The position numbers were made by a program, and so were the translations under genes. 64,000 nt of DNA from Acanthochlamys bracteata (lineage: Eukaryota > Streptophyta > Magnoliopsida > Pandanales > Velloziaceae), in the NCBI GenBank assembly GCA_019914995.1, contig CM034126.1, positions 501,001-565,000 on the forward strand, written 5' to 3'. The notes under the pieces were generated by a model, which was not told the DNA's origin, made no database searches, and was given only the letters and a program-made list of their open reading frames with translations. This document shows, piece by piece, positions 30,218 to 45,064 of this stretch (position 1 is its first letter; each line of letters opens with the position of its first letter).

Positions 30218-33200
30218 CTACAATATCTTAGCTTCAATTTCTTCCAGAGAAAGACCTTTTGTCTCGGGGACGAAGAAAAATATAAATAGAAGAGAGATAA
30301 TAGCTATTACGCCAAAGCCTGCAAACAGTGCTCCGGTACCCACCAGTGACTGCAAAGCAACAGAAGGGAAACTGAGTTAACATTTAAATTAGCAGTTGCA
30401 GCTTCGTATCATTCTGGAGCGTGTAGAAATTTACACCTTTTACGTAGAAAACATGAGTAAAAACCTACTTGAAATTTACATTGGATGTTAGTATACTAGA
30501 ACCAAGTATGCAATTTACCTTTGGTTATCAAGAATGTATTATGAACTTGATTTTGTAAAAAAGTAAAAGAGCACAAATTCAAGTTAATTTTCCTCATCAT
30601 GCATGCATTGATCATAACATTATGGGAAAGAACGTGTATCATTGAATAGTATTAGCTAAATCTGCAATAGTGGTTGCAGTTCGAGGAAAATACCTCTAAA
30701 GGTGAGAAAGCAAAAGTGACAACTGCATTAGAAGCAAAGTTGACAAGCACAGCTAGACTTAATCCACGCCCTCTAAGTCGTAGCGGGAAGACTTCTGAAA
30801 TCATCAGCCAACCAATGGGACCAAACGACAACTGCAAAATATACCTCATTAAAATGCTGTAGCACAGTACTCAATTCATGAATGGCATTGATATCTACTT
30901 AACACGTATAAGATCAAACACTGAATGCAACTTATCAACATTGTGACTATACTATAGAGTGGAAAAGTTAAAGAGGCATAAAACAGTAGATATGCAATAA
31001 TTGGTTCAACCTTTAAGCCACGAAATCCTAGAAAACCTAACCTACAAGGGGAGAAATATGTACCTGATAACAACCAACATACACAAGCAATGCCACTACA
31101 GCCACAGCTGGTACCCCTGTTAGAACTGTATAATATGATGACAACAGGAACAAAGAGATTGCCTGCCATAATACATAAGAAGATGTTCAAATAGATACGA
31201 AATTCAGCTGAGCCACTTAAACATGGTTCCGCAATTACTATCAATCTACATACAGAGGCATACCACCTACAGTATAAGTTTCAGAAAGTGCACAATGGAA
31301 AAAGGTTTTTTAATGCAAGCTTTTGACACTATTAGGGGGATAAAATGCTGTGAAAATTCTCACTTTCTCAACCAGGCAAGCAGTGGCTGGTGTTTAGAAA
31401 GCAAACTATGAATAAGAGGTTCCTACTAATTTTAGTCAAATACTATGGCAACTTAAAAGAACTTAATGAAATCTATAGCTGCTGTTTGTAATTTTAGTTT
31501 GCATACTTGATTATTTAATGTTCGGAACAGTTCATGAATAAAATAACTGTGAGGTAAACATGAAGTCACCAACTAAGGATCTCCTGAGAAAATTCTGTTA
31601 TCACTTCTCAAGGATTACCACCAAACAAAGGACTTGGGGAGGTTCAGTAAAAATCAGATGCTCCTTCTTAATTGGTGACTATAGTATTATTACCTATTTT
31701 CTTAAGAAAAAACTCATTAGGGCATAATGAGGCTTACAATTCCGCTCACGCCGCCAAGTAGTAAAGGTCTTCTGCCTAGTTTATCAACCACAAGAACAGC
31801 AATTGCTGTCATAACAAACTGTGCAACAAAGGAAATGTCAATAAGCAGTAGAAGAGGACTCCGGACACATATAATAAAGCTAACTATGATACCTACAAAT
31901 AGTTGTTATAATTTTCTGCAAATTCAAAGTAAAAACTGAAGCTTATACTTGTGTAATTAGTGCTGGTTATTTAGATCATTATTAATTACAACTACAGTGA
32001 TTGGAGCCAATTGAAACTGTCAAAAAGAGTTTGAGACAACGTACAGGACAAAGAGTCAGGAAACATGAGATCATGAGTAGAAATTCAAGACTATGGTGAC
32101 TCCTGTGCATCTAAAAGGCAATTAATGAGTAGCGTAATATTATTTGAAGCTATTCCTACCAAATCCCAAGCTTAATCAAGAAAAGCCTACAATTTACACT
32201 AATTCTTTTTCAAAAGACATGCATACCTACTTTATGAGGAGCTTTACGCAAGTAGCAATATGTGCGCATAGATATGACTATCATTCCCTAAGCTACGAGA
32301 GGTGCACCTTTAGTAAGCCCAAAATGATTGATGCCCGAGTAGCATCAGATGCTGCAGAAAAACCTGCACTCTGTAAAGGCATCTTTAATTGAAATTTAGT
32401 ATGATATCTAATACTTTGATATTCAATGTAGCTGCACTGATATGTTTGAAGGGTATATAGTTACCTGAAAGATTGTTGCAGCATAGTACAATACACTTGG
32501 TTGACCTGTCACCTAAAGCAGAAATGCAAGAGCATTAGGAATTTCGCTAAAACATAGATACTTGGCGAGCATTTCTAAATTAATAAATATAAAAGAGCAG
32601 TGATACCTGCTGGAAGAAAACTAGTCCTACACCAATCACCAAAGCTTTTAAGCATTTTCCTTGAAAGATTTCACTCATACTGACTTGCTTTTCTTTGTCA
32701 GAATATGAAAGGTCAATGAGTATCTCAACTTGTTGGAAGGCTGAATCATCAATAGCTTGGCCCCTTAGATGGCATAAACAGGAAACAGCCAAGTCTTTTA
32801 CCTCTGCTACATTTCCATTTCCCTGTATGGCGCGCAAAATTAACCAACGTGGAGACGGTGGTAACCACCACATTCCAATTCCCATTATCAGAGATATAAG
32901 GGTGCTACTGCCATACATATAACGCCATCCATGAACCAAATTGACATAAGCACTACCTGCTACGTATCCAAGCTGCAGAGAAAGTATGAAAAATGAGAAC
33001 CAGCCCTCTTCAACTGAGTTTATTGGAAATGTGATGTGTAGATATACATTGAATCTTTAAGTTTATAAAGAGAACAGTGCATAACAAATTTTAACTTGAA
33101 GTTTCATAATTTGAAACTTAAGTATCAATTAGAGAAGAAGATCTCCATTTACACTTCAAGGAATAAATTCTTAAAAAGTTCACTTTGAAGTACAACTTAA

Positions 33201-35982
33201 GCTCTCAATTAAGGTGAAAGCCAGCTAATTTCTTATCGGTATGATAGATTTATGTGAGTTTTACAAGCCAGCCTGCCTGGGAAGATCGAGATGGTTTCAA
33301 GTTGCTCAAACTAGGGGTTGAACATGCAAATCTTTTTGAGTTCAAAATTCTTGTTGTTTCTGTTTAGCTTTACGGAAAGCTCTCACTTTCCAAGAAACGT
33401 GAGTTGCTCTTTTTTTCCTCTAACTCTCCAGTTACTGAGTCAAAGGATATGGCAGATAGCATGATCCATCAAGGTTATGCAACCAAAATGGTCAGCAGTA
33501 AATTAATTATGATACATATATCTACACAGCATCACAAGTTTTCGAGAACTTACAAGCATACCAAAAACTATAAACAACTCTTTCAGTGAGATAAGTCTGC
33601 CTCGTATTTTACTTGCTGCAGTTTCTGCAATATACATCGGAGCAGCATGCATGGCCTAAAAAATAGAGCAATGAACATCAACAAATCCAAACAATATATC
33701 AAAATGACTCCTCCAGTTATTGCAAACTTTATCATCAGAAAAAATGAAGTGGAAGTATAACAAGGACATGAGAAACAATTAACTTCAGCAGGTTCTATTT
33801 TCGGAGCATGCGTGTACGACGAAAAAGGTGCTCCGCATTAATGGTAATTTATCAAAACATAGAAAAGAGCGATCTTGAGGTTTTATGCAGTAATCTAAAG
33901 ACAGAGGCTAGTACGTATTTCATGAACTGGGCAGCCACCGAAGAATGAAACAAACAAACGGCGAATTCAAACTAAGCCTAGGCATTTTTGGATTATAACT
34001 TTTACTCTGGATCCCATTTGAAGATCTAAATAAAGTTATCTTGTATGAGACCAATATGACCGTTTATCTTCCTTTATAGATGGAAACATAGATTTCTGGT
34101 AGTATACTGCAATTTGAAGAAACAAAAGTAAACTGGAGAGGAGTATGGGATTAAAAATCAAAAAATTGAATAAAGAACAACATAGCGGAAGGAAAACAAA
34201 ATGATGTTAGACAAACTTGTATTTCCTTGAGGTGAAGGTGAATGAACTTGTATTTAGCATCAGAACAAAATTGGCTACTTTATCAGAAAGGTGGACCTCC
34301 ATATTTGAATTGAACTATGATTCCTTATCAACATAGGAAAGAAACAAGAAACTGAGAATACGTACCAATCCGATCCCAATACCATATACACAACGACCAA
34401 TGACCAATATAGAAAATTTAGAAGTAAGGGCAGTGAGCAAGGCCCCGACAAGATAAAGCAATGAGGAGAGCACCAGCTCTCTGCGTCTTCCTTCAGAAAG
34501 AGATTTACTATCAGATTCAACAAACAAATAGAATGATAAACTTTTGCTGATAGACATTAGTGAATCAGAGATGCATTGTAAACCTAGAAAGTCAGCAACA
34601 GTGAATGCCAGAGCACAGCCGATCAAAGCCCCATACAATGAACCACTTACCTGAAATTGATTAGGAACAAATCTGATTCAAAGCTTAAAATGAAGCATGC
34701 TATAAAACTCTATAACGCATTTAATGAAGTAATTATTTTCAAGTTCACAATAACTCACCACAAGCCCAACTTGTACAGAACTCAAATTATACCACGAAGT
34801 TCCACTTAGTGTGGGTGACTGCAGAAATAGCGGCATGGATAGCCCATTAGCTGTAGTAAATAAAAAGCAGGAGAAAGAAGTGGAGTAGTTTACATAGACA
34901 CACCACTAGAGAAAGTGTAGCGCCAGATGTTGCACCAATATCATAGCCATAGAGTAATCCTCCCAGAGCTGGAAATAAGAACCTGCAATTCATTTAATTA
35001 CTTATTTCAAAAAAATTTAAGAAAACAGATTTAAATGAAGGATACAGTGCGAACGTCAATATTTAAGGAATTCTAGTTACAACAAGAACTTGCGCTCACT
35101 GAAGTTAATAAGTTTAGCATATTTTAGACGCATATCCAAAAACATGCTTTTATGCAGTTTTGGTATATCCAGTAAATTCTGTTCAGATTGCACTATGAAG
35201 AAAGTTCCGTCAGACTTTTGAAGAACAAAGGCTGTAATACTGCAGAAACCAACATACTGCAACATGAGATTCCCACATTCCTCAGTTAGTCCTAAGTATA
35301 AATTTTGCATTCAGTAACAAAGTAAATAATACCCACAAGTAGCTTGGACTTTTAGCTTCCACTAATAAAATTATGAATGTATAAATGCATGAAAAAATTG
35401 ATGTGTAGAATGACTTCATGACCTATTAATTAGAGGAAATACATAGTATAGCTAGTGCGCATATTGAAGAAACTAATAAGCAATGAAAAGTAAATTATTC
35501 ACTTAAACAACAAACAAATGGTGCTAGCACTCGCTTGTACTCCACTTCTACCTTGCTCAAAAACGCTAATCAACCACCGACCACTCAAAAGATTCGCGTA
35601 AACAACAAACTAACAGTACTAGCATTCAATTATATTCCGTACATGTTCTATCGATCTCAGAAACACAACAGAAGCACAAATCCAGCGCAAACGAAAGGGG
35701 AAAACTTGTATACAGTTCTTTATACTCACGGGAGGATTGCAGCACGAACAGAATAGTTTTCCGAATCACCCTCGAGAGAAATCAAAGGCTCCCTCGCATT
35801 ATCAATCTCTCCACCTTCTTCTTTACCCTAATCATCAAACAACACCAAAATCAGTTTAAAAACAAAATACTGAATCGAAGAAGTATAAATCCAGATTGAT
35901 CGGAGAAACTAACTCTTCTGCTTACACGCGTTCTTAGTTTAGGTGGTGGTTGCTCTAGATCTCTGCTAATCTCTGTCGCCAT
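30218..35982 (-). CDS. Sugar/H+ symporter (MFS), VGT1 / D-xylose-proton symporter-like
   Basis: Fourteen minus-strand exons: 35926-35982, 35730-35827, 34904-34982, 34759-34818, 34584-34650, 34366-34490, 33554-33655, 32607-32972, 32465-32512, 32308-32370, 31738-31818, 31064-31162, 30694-30831, 30218-30349. They join to 504 aa, against about 503 for the Arabidopsis homologues At5g17010 and VGT1 (At3g03090) as I recall them. Family signatures are FLFPALGGLLYGYDIGATSG in TM1, ADFLGRRRELVL in loop 2-3, RYMYGSS, SPRWLILRA, FQQVTGQPSVLYYA, DKLGRRPLLLGG, LSFGPIGWLMISEVFPLRLR and PETKGLSLEEIEAKIL at the end. VGT1 is a tonoplast glucose/H+ antiporter; the membrane here is inferred. Intron 5 (34491-34583) is only 93 bases, in frame and stop-free. 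The leader has an (AG)n tract at 36009-36030. Confidence 0.95.
34491..34583 (-). other. Exitron-like 93-base intron in the sugar symporter
   Basis: The intron begins GTTTAC and ends TTTCTGAAG on the coding strand. Removing it restores ADFLGRRRELVL, the conserved form. Keeping it adds exactly 31 codons without a stop, inside the cytoplasmic loop that carries the MFS GRR motif. Splicing is strongly supported by homology. Retention is only a possibility. Confidence 0.75.
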
Positions 35983-36008
35983 TTTTTTTCAGAATTGAAA
36001 AACTTTCT

Positions 36009-36030
36009 AGAGAGAGAGAGAGAGAGAGAG
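36009..36030. repeat. (AG)11 microsatellite in the symporter leader
   Basis: A perfect AG run starts 27 bases upstream of the sugar symporter ATG, probably inside its 5' UTR. Pyrimidine (CT) tracts on the coding strand are common in plant leaders and are candidate BPC binding sites. Confidence 0.9.
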
Positions 36031-36685
36031 GAGATGGATTACTACTTTACTAGAAGCAGCAGCAGAGGAAAGGTTTGCTTTTGTTGGAGTTTGAAACTTC
36101 GAAGGGGTAGTAGGTAGCTGTGGAGATTTCGGTGGTCTGAGATCTTTCCTAAGTTTAAATTTGTCCTTAAATTGCAAAATCAGGTCCTATCCTAACTAAA
36201 TAACGCATTTTAAGGCTTTCTTTAACAAAATTGCAAAATTAGCACTCTTCTTCCTACCATAAAAAAAGGCAGTTTCTCTTCACACCATTAATATAATATT
36301 TTGTTTGGGTTCTGTTTATCTTAATTACTTTTTTGTGTATGTAGTTTATTATAAATAATATCCCCAGAAAAATTGTTTCTACCAATCTCTACCCCTCTTA
36401 TCATGTCAGGATAGACATTTTTATAGATTTTCTTTTTATTTTATCAAACTGCGTACATTTGGCATTGCTTTTGAAGTATTTATCATTTTAAATAAATATT
36501 ATATATTTTCTAATAAAATTTTTATAATATTTTATAAATTTTTTTGAGAAACTTATTTTTTCTAATTGCTTTATAGATGAAAATAAATTGAAAGTGAATT
36601 TTTTCAAAAGAGCTGTTCCAAAAAGGTATGTTTAGAACATATTTATTTTTCCAAATTTTGTGCTTATGTACAGGCGCAATATAAG

Positions 36686-37304
<619 letters not shown>

Positions 37305-39494
37305 AATATAAGTCGATTAAAAATAATATGTGGATTTTATAAGGGCCTTGGAAGAAAGCATTACATGAATTAGCTTCTTTTGGGGTTTCCTTCCTTCTTT
37401 ACAGATTACCTGGTTTATTTTTGTATTATTTTTTTGTATTAAAAAATAAAATTTATTTTGTAAAAAATAAAAATATTTTCTATTTAAAAAACTTTTATTT
37501 TAAAAGTATTTTCAAACGACTCTTACGCTTATCGGAAGACCCATTACATTATAATAGTACTATTTATGAGCCGTAGCCTTTTCATTTCAGCATCTATTTA
37601 TAAAGGAAAATAAAGAGAATGAATAACTTTTATTAATTGAACGTTGTTTTTTCTCCTTATAAAATTTGAAAATAGAGACTTATTTTGATGAACAATATCT
37701 TCAAAATGGAAAATCTTTTACCATCTTTTAAGTGGTAAACTTTCGCGCGATAAGTTCCTTAATTTTTTTTAATTTAAGAAAATATTTTTAAAAAATTTTA
37801 AAAATAAATTTCATGAATAGTATATCAAAAAAGTGAAATTTGTTTTTACATATTATTTGTATTGTAAAGTTATTTGAAAAGTGAGCTAGAAATAAATTTG
37901 AAAAGTTAATTCACTTCAAACGAAACTGAAACCGAAAGAAATATCTTTGAATATAACTTTTGAAGAAAAAAATAAATTTGAAGCAACTGACAATAATCAC
38001 TGACTAGCTATAATGTTCTTAATGCATAATCGAATGATTTTATTCAGTTCTATTATCTATAAGTTCAAAATTTTAAACTAAGCGATCATTTGCCAAATAT
38101 TTACAAAAAATTTATGAAAATATTTATTTACAATTTTTTATTTTAAAAATTATATCTTTATATTTTTCAAGTTAAAAAATATTATAAAAAAATAAATTAC
38201 AAAAAGAAAGTGGATACAAAAATTAAAATAAATATTTTAGAAACAAAATTTTAGAGAAATTGAGTTAGAAATAAATTGGAGATAATATAAAAAAATATTT
38301 AAATATAACTTTTGATACAAATAATATTATTTTTAAAATTACTTTTTATAAAAAAAATCTCTAAAATTTGATAGAATTAATAGCTCTATTTTCTTTTAAC
38401 TTTATGGAGCATAGAGGTGGACGTGACTCCACATTATTATGAAAAAGATTCTCGCGATATATTAAAATGTTTATAAAATAAAAACTATTTAAATTTTTTT
38501 TAAAAATAAGTTTAATGTTTTAAACTAAAAAAATAAAATTATAAAATATATAAAATTTTGTAAAATACTATAAAATTTTTATTAAAAGATATAAATTTAA
38601 AATAATAAGGTGTTTAAAAAGTTCTTCAAACTTTCCGAATAAGAACGAGGATCGTAGGGAAAGTGATTTTTCTGTCTCTGCTTTTTTAAGTTGATCATCT
38701 CTAGCCTTGATACATCTAATCAAAAGATTGTTACGAGTTCTTCTTTGTGGGCCATATTTGGGTCCAATGGGCTTATTTGGGCCATTATTTGGTTTGCTAG
38801 GATAGGATTTACTTGTCCATGTAGATTTGACATATTATATCCTTGTGAGACTTGTTGGGTCGTGCAAATAAAAAACTAACAATAGCATTCTCCTTTTTTT
38901 TCCTCCCAACTTTTTCTTGCTAGCGACAGATGTTAGATTTGTGTGATGATATTTATAACACTATTTTTTATTTTAAAATATTTTATATTATAAAATTTTA
39001 ATAAATGTTACATTTTTTTTTGTTATTATTAGTAATTAATGACGCTATTCGAAATTAATGACGAATTAGTTTCTTCAAAAAAATTTTCCCTAAACTTCAT
39101 TGTATTAAAACGTATACATGTATATGGTTGTCTCCAATTCTCGAACTTTGATTGTGATCGTGATATGATTTCAAATAAATTTAAGCGATTAGTTAAGATT
39201 TTTAATTTAATTAAATTGACACTGTCAAGGTCGCTGTCAGCCAATGCCATGGCATTCGTAATCGGATTATTTAAATTAATCACTGTATTATAAAAAATAC
39301 AAAATTAAATTCATTTTTTATAATACTATTTGTAATAATTTATTTATAATAATTTATTTTTTAGTAATTTAGTTTTAGTCTAACACTCGAATTGTATAGA
39401 AATTAATATGTACAATAATTAATCTTACTAAAAGAGTATTAGGATTCATACAGTTAAAATTTGGAATTTGATTTTTTATCTAAAAAGTTAAAAC

Positions 39495-39498
<4 letters not shown>

Positions 39499-39522
<24 letters not shown>
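39499..39522. repeat. (AT)n microsatellite
   Basis: About twelve consecutive AT dinucleotides in geneless AT-rich DNA. Confidence 0.9.
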
Positions 39523-39525
<3 letters not shown>

Positions 39526-41144
39526 AAAAAACTTTATTAAAAAATATAAATATTTATTTGAAGTTGTAAACATTTAAAAAGTAATTCTAAAAATGGGGTC
39601 ACATGGAAGAGATGCTTCTGATTCTTTGTTTATATGACTTTTGTGTTCATCGTCATCAGAAGAATCCCCGGTGCAGCAGAAGCATGCGAAGTAGCTGTAT
39701 TACTAGTTGTTTGTTTCCTACTCAGATTTTCTCGTGCTCTTTAATTTTGTAATACCATCTCTTATTAATTAATAAATAAAGCTTGATTATTAGTTTAATA
39801 ACAACTTTTAACTAACCACAAAAGACAAAACCCTCTTCGTCTAAGCTAAGGGTTTTATATATATATATTTTTAAATCTAAGCAAAGTCATACTTTAATTG
39901 CATTAATTGTTTGTTTTAATTAAAGTAATGCTTAATCTTCAAATCTTTGAAAACCAACAATCAAACCCCTTTGCATGCCTTTCTATTTATTTAAATATTA
40001 AAGCCTATAGGGGGACTTGTATAACTAGTTAGGGGTGTTTCTAGTGCTTTGAAAGTGATGGAAAATTTAGCAGTGTTTTTAAACTAAAATTTTTTATTTT
40101 TAAAAAATAATTTTATTATGTAAAAACTTTTTATTTTTTTTATATTTTTAAATAAATTTTTTAAATATTTATAAAAAATTTAAATAAAAATTATATTTAA
40201 AAGTACTTCTAACTCTTTTCTCAAGATATTTAAACAAAGGCAAAATTTGTCTTGACTGATTCATTACGAGGTCGTTTAGGATTACTTAAAATAAAATATT
40301 TTTCTAAAATTATATTTTGTTAGATTTTGAAAATAAATTTATTTTTATTTGCTTTAAAAGTAGTAATATATAAAAATTTAGTGATATATAATTCGATCTA
40401 TTTTAAAAAATTTTTTAAATAAGAAATAAAAATAAAATTTGAGTTAAAATGGAGAGCGATTACTTAGAGATCTCTCTTAGCTAACGTTTGTGTTTCAACA
40501 AATGCCAAGAGCGTGTTTAAAACTACTTATAAAATAATTTTTTAAAATAAAAATTATTTTATTATAGTTTAGAAAATATGTTTTATTTTTTATTTTAAAA
40601 TAATAATATTTATAACGTAATTGTTTTTTAGAATTTTTTAATTTTAACATGAAATGAAATTAAACGTTGCGTTTTGCGACGCCAAGCGCGGCTTAAATAT
40701 TATTAGGAGCAGTTAAATATATTGGTTTTTTATTTATAAACTAATTAGAATTTTAAATATTATTAACAAAATGGTTTTTCTTGAAATTCTAAGTCAATTA
40801 ATTTTGCCAAGATTCCTTTTCAGATAAATTATATACTATGATTCCATTAATTAGTTCGATACCATTAATTACGTATGCATTAAAATGTTAATGACACAAA
40901 GATACATTAATTAAATTGTACAAACATATTGCATATTAAATTTAGTTAAATTATGTGATCTAATCTAGTGTGTAATTAAATGACAACAAAGACATGCCAG
41001 CATATGCGTGCTCTGAAATTTTAGATAAGAAAAACAGGCATGACTCCAAAGTTCTCAAAAAGAATTGAAGTCTTTGATACACAATAAATAATAATAATTT
41101 GTCTTAATGATATATATTATATATATCATCACAAGCAATACTAT

Positions 41145-41401
41145 GGGTGCGATTTGGTTCAGCTTATCAAAAAAATAATTTTTAAATTTTTATTTTATAT
41201 TTTTTAATATATATTTTATAAATATTTAAAAAATTTATTAAAATTTTAAAAAATATAAAATATTTTACGTAATGATATCATTTTATTATATATTTTTATT
41301 AATTTTTTAAAAATAAAAAAAATAAATCTTATTTTTCAAAATAATAAAAATAATATCTATTTTAAAAAACTTTATTTCAAAAACATTCTCAAACACTCGT
41401 A
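41145..41401. mobile_element. AT-rich MITE copy with GGGTGCG.TTTGGTT end
   Basis: The left end reads GGGTGCGATTTGGTTCAGCT and the right end ATTCTCAAACACTCGTAA. The interior has TTTTTAATATATATTTTATA and a central ATTTTACGTAATGATATCAT. The block order matches copies at 12380 and 49081. Target duplication not resolved. Confidence 0.65.
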
Positions 41402-42386
41402 ATGCAAATATTTCTAACTATTGATCCACGTTGAAAATATCCAACAACCCTTGAGAACATGATCGCTTAAAAAAAAAAACCTTTTTGAAATAAAATTTAT
41501 TTAAAATAAGATTAACTTTTAAACATTAAAACATAACAAAACAATATATATTATACGATAATAAAATTTAATTGTATTTTTAAAATTTTAAACAATTTTC
41601 TATATGATACTCTACAATATTTACTAATAAATGACTTTTAAAAAAATTAATTGCCATAAGTATTGCAAATATCTTATTTTATATAACTATAAAAAGAAAT
41701 CTTAAAGAAAAAAAAACATCACTAAGATTCAATACACATTTGAGTTAGATTTTTCAATACATATTTTATAAATATTTAAAATTTTAAAAAATATAAAAAA
41801 ATTATATAATAAATTTTTTATTATATATTTTTATTATTTTTTTAAAAATAAAAAAATAAAACTTATTTTTAAAAAAAAAATAAAAACATTATCTGTTTCA
41901 AAAAAATTTTATTTTAAAAATACTTTCAAACTGCTCCGCATGTAACTCTATTGAAACTTTGAAAGTATCCTAACTACCTACTTTGTGATTAATTATTAGT
42001 TAAATATTAAGTTAATCAGCCATTAATAATTAAGCTAGCTGTCTAAAGAGGACGCTGTGATGCGGCTTATATATAAGTTAATCATGTATGATCACTGACA
42101 ACCTAACTGATACACTACTCTTGGCTCATTAATTAAAACAAGGTATAATTCTCTATTAATACCTAGTACTAGAAGCATGTATTTCCTTGTTGCTAGGCAA
42201 GGGTTGATGAATTAATTACTTCATACATAATAATTGTTTTGTTTTTTTCAGTAGCTTTACTTTTCTGGTTAATATTATGATTAATTAAGCTTCCCATAAG
42301 CTAGCTAGGTCAAGATTTTTAATCAACTACAAGTATTTAGTAAAGGATATGATATAGACGCTCATAGTGAGAGCTCCAGTTTTAAT

Positions 42387-43065
42387 CATAGTTGTAAGAA
42401 CCGGACCGGACATCGAACCGAAAAATTATCCGGTCACGGTTCTTGGGTCAAACCGTCGGGTCAACCGGTCGAACCGTCGGATCAATAATATTAAAAATTT
42501 TTTAATTAATAATAATAATAATTACAGTAAAAAATTATTGTCAATGATACTACCAATAATAGTAATCATAGCAAAAAATTAAAATATTTTTATTATAGCA
42601 TTACTATCAACAACAACAATAATAATAATCACAGCGAAAATTAAAATATTGCCACCACCAATAACAATAATAACAACTAAAATTTATAATAATAAATATT
42701 TAAATAAATTAGAAGATTAGAAAAAAATAAAATCATAAATAGAGAAATCATAAAAGAGATATAACAAAATTTTTTAGGTATACATATTTGATTCTAAATA
42801 TTTTACAATATAAAAATTTAAAAATCACTAATAATTAATATTTACAAATAAAATATAAGCAATTATATTTTTACATTATTACATTCAAATATAAAATTTA
42901 AATTACATATTATTTTTCAAGATAGGATTATTAATAATTATTTTTATATTAAATATGTCATCAATTTAAAATTTTTAATTAATTTTTAAATATTTTTTTA
43001 ATTAATTTAAAAAAAACGGTTTTTTGCAGACCCGGACCGGTTTACCGTCCGGGTCCGCCAACAAT
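42387..43065. mobile_element. Non-autonomous TIR transposon with 8-9 bp target duplication
   Basis: GC-rich ends (CATAGTTGTAAGAACCGGAC at the left; CGTCCGGGTCCGCCAACAAT at the right) bracket an AT-rich interior with AATAATAATAA runs. The ends are imperfectly inverted: ATAGTTG..ACCGGACCGG against ATTGTTGGCGGACCCGG. AGTTTTAAT stands on both sides (42378-42386 and 43066-43074), a 9-base match that could also be read as 8. The sub-terminal GAACCGTCGG / GGTCAACCGGTCGAACCG repeats are of a type often seen in plant DNA transposons. No transposase frame. Superfamily (hAT or Mutator-like) undecided. Confidence 0.75.
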
Positions 43066-43463
43066 AGTTTTAATATCTATTGCTGAATATGATAAATTAT
43101 TAAATTAAAAATATATTAATAAAATTTTATTTTAATTAGAATACAGATTGAGTTCAATCTTGTCACTCGAACAAAATAATATATATTATTATCAATTTTT
43201 ATTATTTATATTATTTTGATTAAATAATTAGATAAATATTTATTTATAATTTGATTGAGCTAAAATTTTATCAGTGTATTTTTTTTTATACTTTATTTCA
43301 AAATGTGGTAATTGAATATAATTTATGTTTGAAAGTGGTGACTGAAAAAAAGTTTTTTTAAACAAATAATATTTTTTATCTAAAATAATAACAATAATAG
43401 ATAATACTAAAATTTTATGATATAAAATAAGTACTTTCAAATATGCACTTAAAAGTTTTGACT

Positions 43464-43710
43464 GTGAGTGCTTATAAAATAGAATTTTTTTGAGATAAAA
43501 ATTATTTTTATTTTTTTAAAAAATGAATTATATTATTTTACTTTCAAAAAAAGAAAAATATATAATAAAAAGATCTCATTACGTAAAAAATTTTATATTT
43601 TTTAAATTTTTAAATAAATTTTTTAAATATTTATAAAATATATATTAAAAAATGTAAAATAAAAAATTTTAAAAAAATGTTGGGGAGCCGTTCAGCCAAA
43701 CGCTCCCTAA
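43464..43710. mobile_element. AT-rich MITE copy, inverted orientation
   Basis: The left end reads GTGAGTGCTTATAAAATAGA and the right end TTCAGCCAAACGCTCCCTAA, the reverse complement of the GGGTGCG.TTTGG-type end. The interior holds AGATCTCATTACGTAAAAAA and TATTTATAAAATATATATTA. Confidence 0.65.
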
Positions 43711-45064
43711 CATAAGTAACTAAAATCTATTTATCTATGTAATAAACATTTTATCTTGCTTAGTTGTAAATTAAATTAATTATGTTACACAAAAATATAA
43801 GATAATTTATTTCATTAGTGAAAAAAAAAAAGAACAAAGAAGAAACAAATGTTACGTAATCTGCAGGAAGATTCAAAGCCGAGAAATGCGGCTACTTCCC
43901 GCCTCTTCCTTTTCCTGCTAATTAAAATATTTTCCATTAGCTAGCCTTTCTGCTCACAAACAAAATACAATAAAATAGAAGATCAGAAAATTAAAATTAC
44001 AAAAGAAATACTTTTTTAATACATTTATTTTCTTTAAAGAAGTAATAAGTAAAAGATAAAGAAAAAAATAAGAGAAAATAAAAATAAAGAGAGACAGAGA
44101 CATGATGGAGAAAGAAAGCAAACAACAGCATGAAGCTAAATCCTTCCACAATGAGAAATCAAACACAAATAGTTGCTTAGATTTTAAACCCCACCACTCC
44201 CTCACTCTTCTTTCCTTTTTTTAAAAATATTTTAGTAAACATTATTCTTTATGGAAATAATTATTTAGTAATCTTTTTGTTATGAAGTTACATGCAAATA
44301 TCTTTTCACAAATTTATAACTTTTATTTAGTTGAAACAATATAATCATTTTCTCACTAAATATCTGAAAGCGGCAACACATGATTAACCAAAAAAAAAAG
44401 AAACCTTAATATTTTTTTGGAGAAAAGATTAATCCTTAGTTTGCACCAAAACATGTAGCTTTGACATTGTGTTTTCACATAACTAATTAGGTGATAATTG
44501 GTAAATTTTTCAACTTTCACTATCATTTTTTATTTCATATTTCTAAACGAAATTTCTATAATATAAATTTTTAAAATTTTACAAAAGTATAAACTAATTA
44601 TACATAATAAATTTTATTATTACTTATTTTATTTTTTAGATAAAAAAATATTTTTAAAATATTTTTAAAAAAACTCATCAAATATTTTTTAATTCAATTT
44701 GAGAATTAATTCTTTCATTCCTGCTGTCTATCAAGGTAGCGTTAGCGTATGATCCGGAAATGCCTGGCAGAAATAAGAAAGTCAGCGTCCTTATTTCTTT
44801 TTCAAAAATTTTGTACTATATAATTTAAATAATTTTTCATATACTATAATTATTATATCTTTCTCTAGCTATAGCTAGTTGTCTGTTTCTCTTCTTCCAT
44901 CTCTCGCTTCCCTTCACTAATAATCCACAACCTTTTTAACTCATTTCTTTCTCTCTTCTTCACATAATTGATTAGAGTATTAATTTACAAGAATCAAAAG
45001 AAACAACTTCATCAGTTATTTGTCTGAGTTCGATCGATCGATCTGCTGCAGCGGCTGCTGCAAC

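Noticed and set aside
39590-39715. Possible microRNA-like stem (GATGCTTCTGATTC facing CAGCAGAAGCATG)
   Set aside because: Only about 8-10 base pairs match, with no extended stem and no resemblance to a known miRNA.
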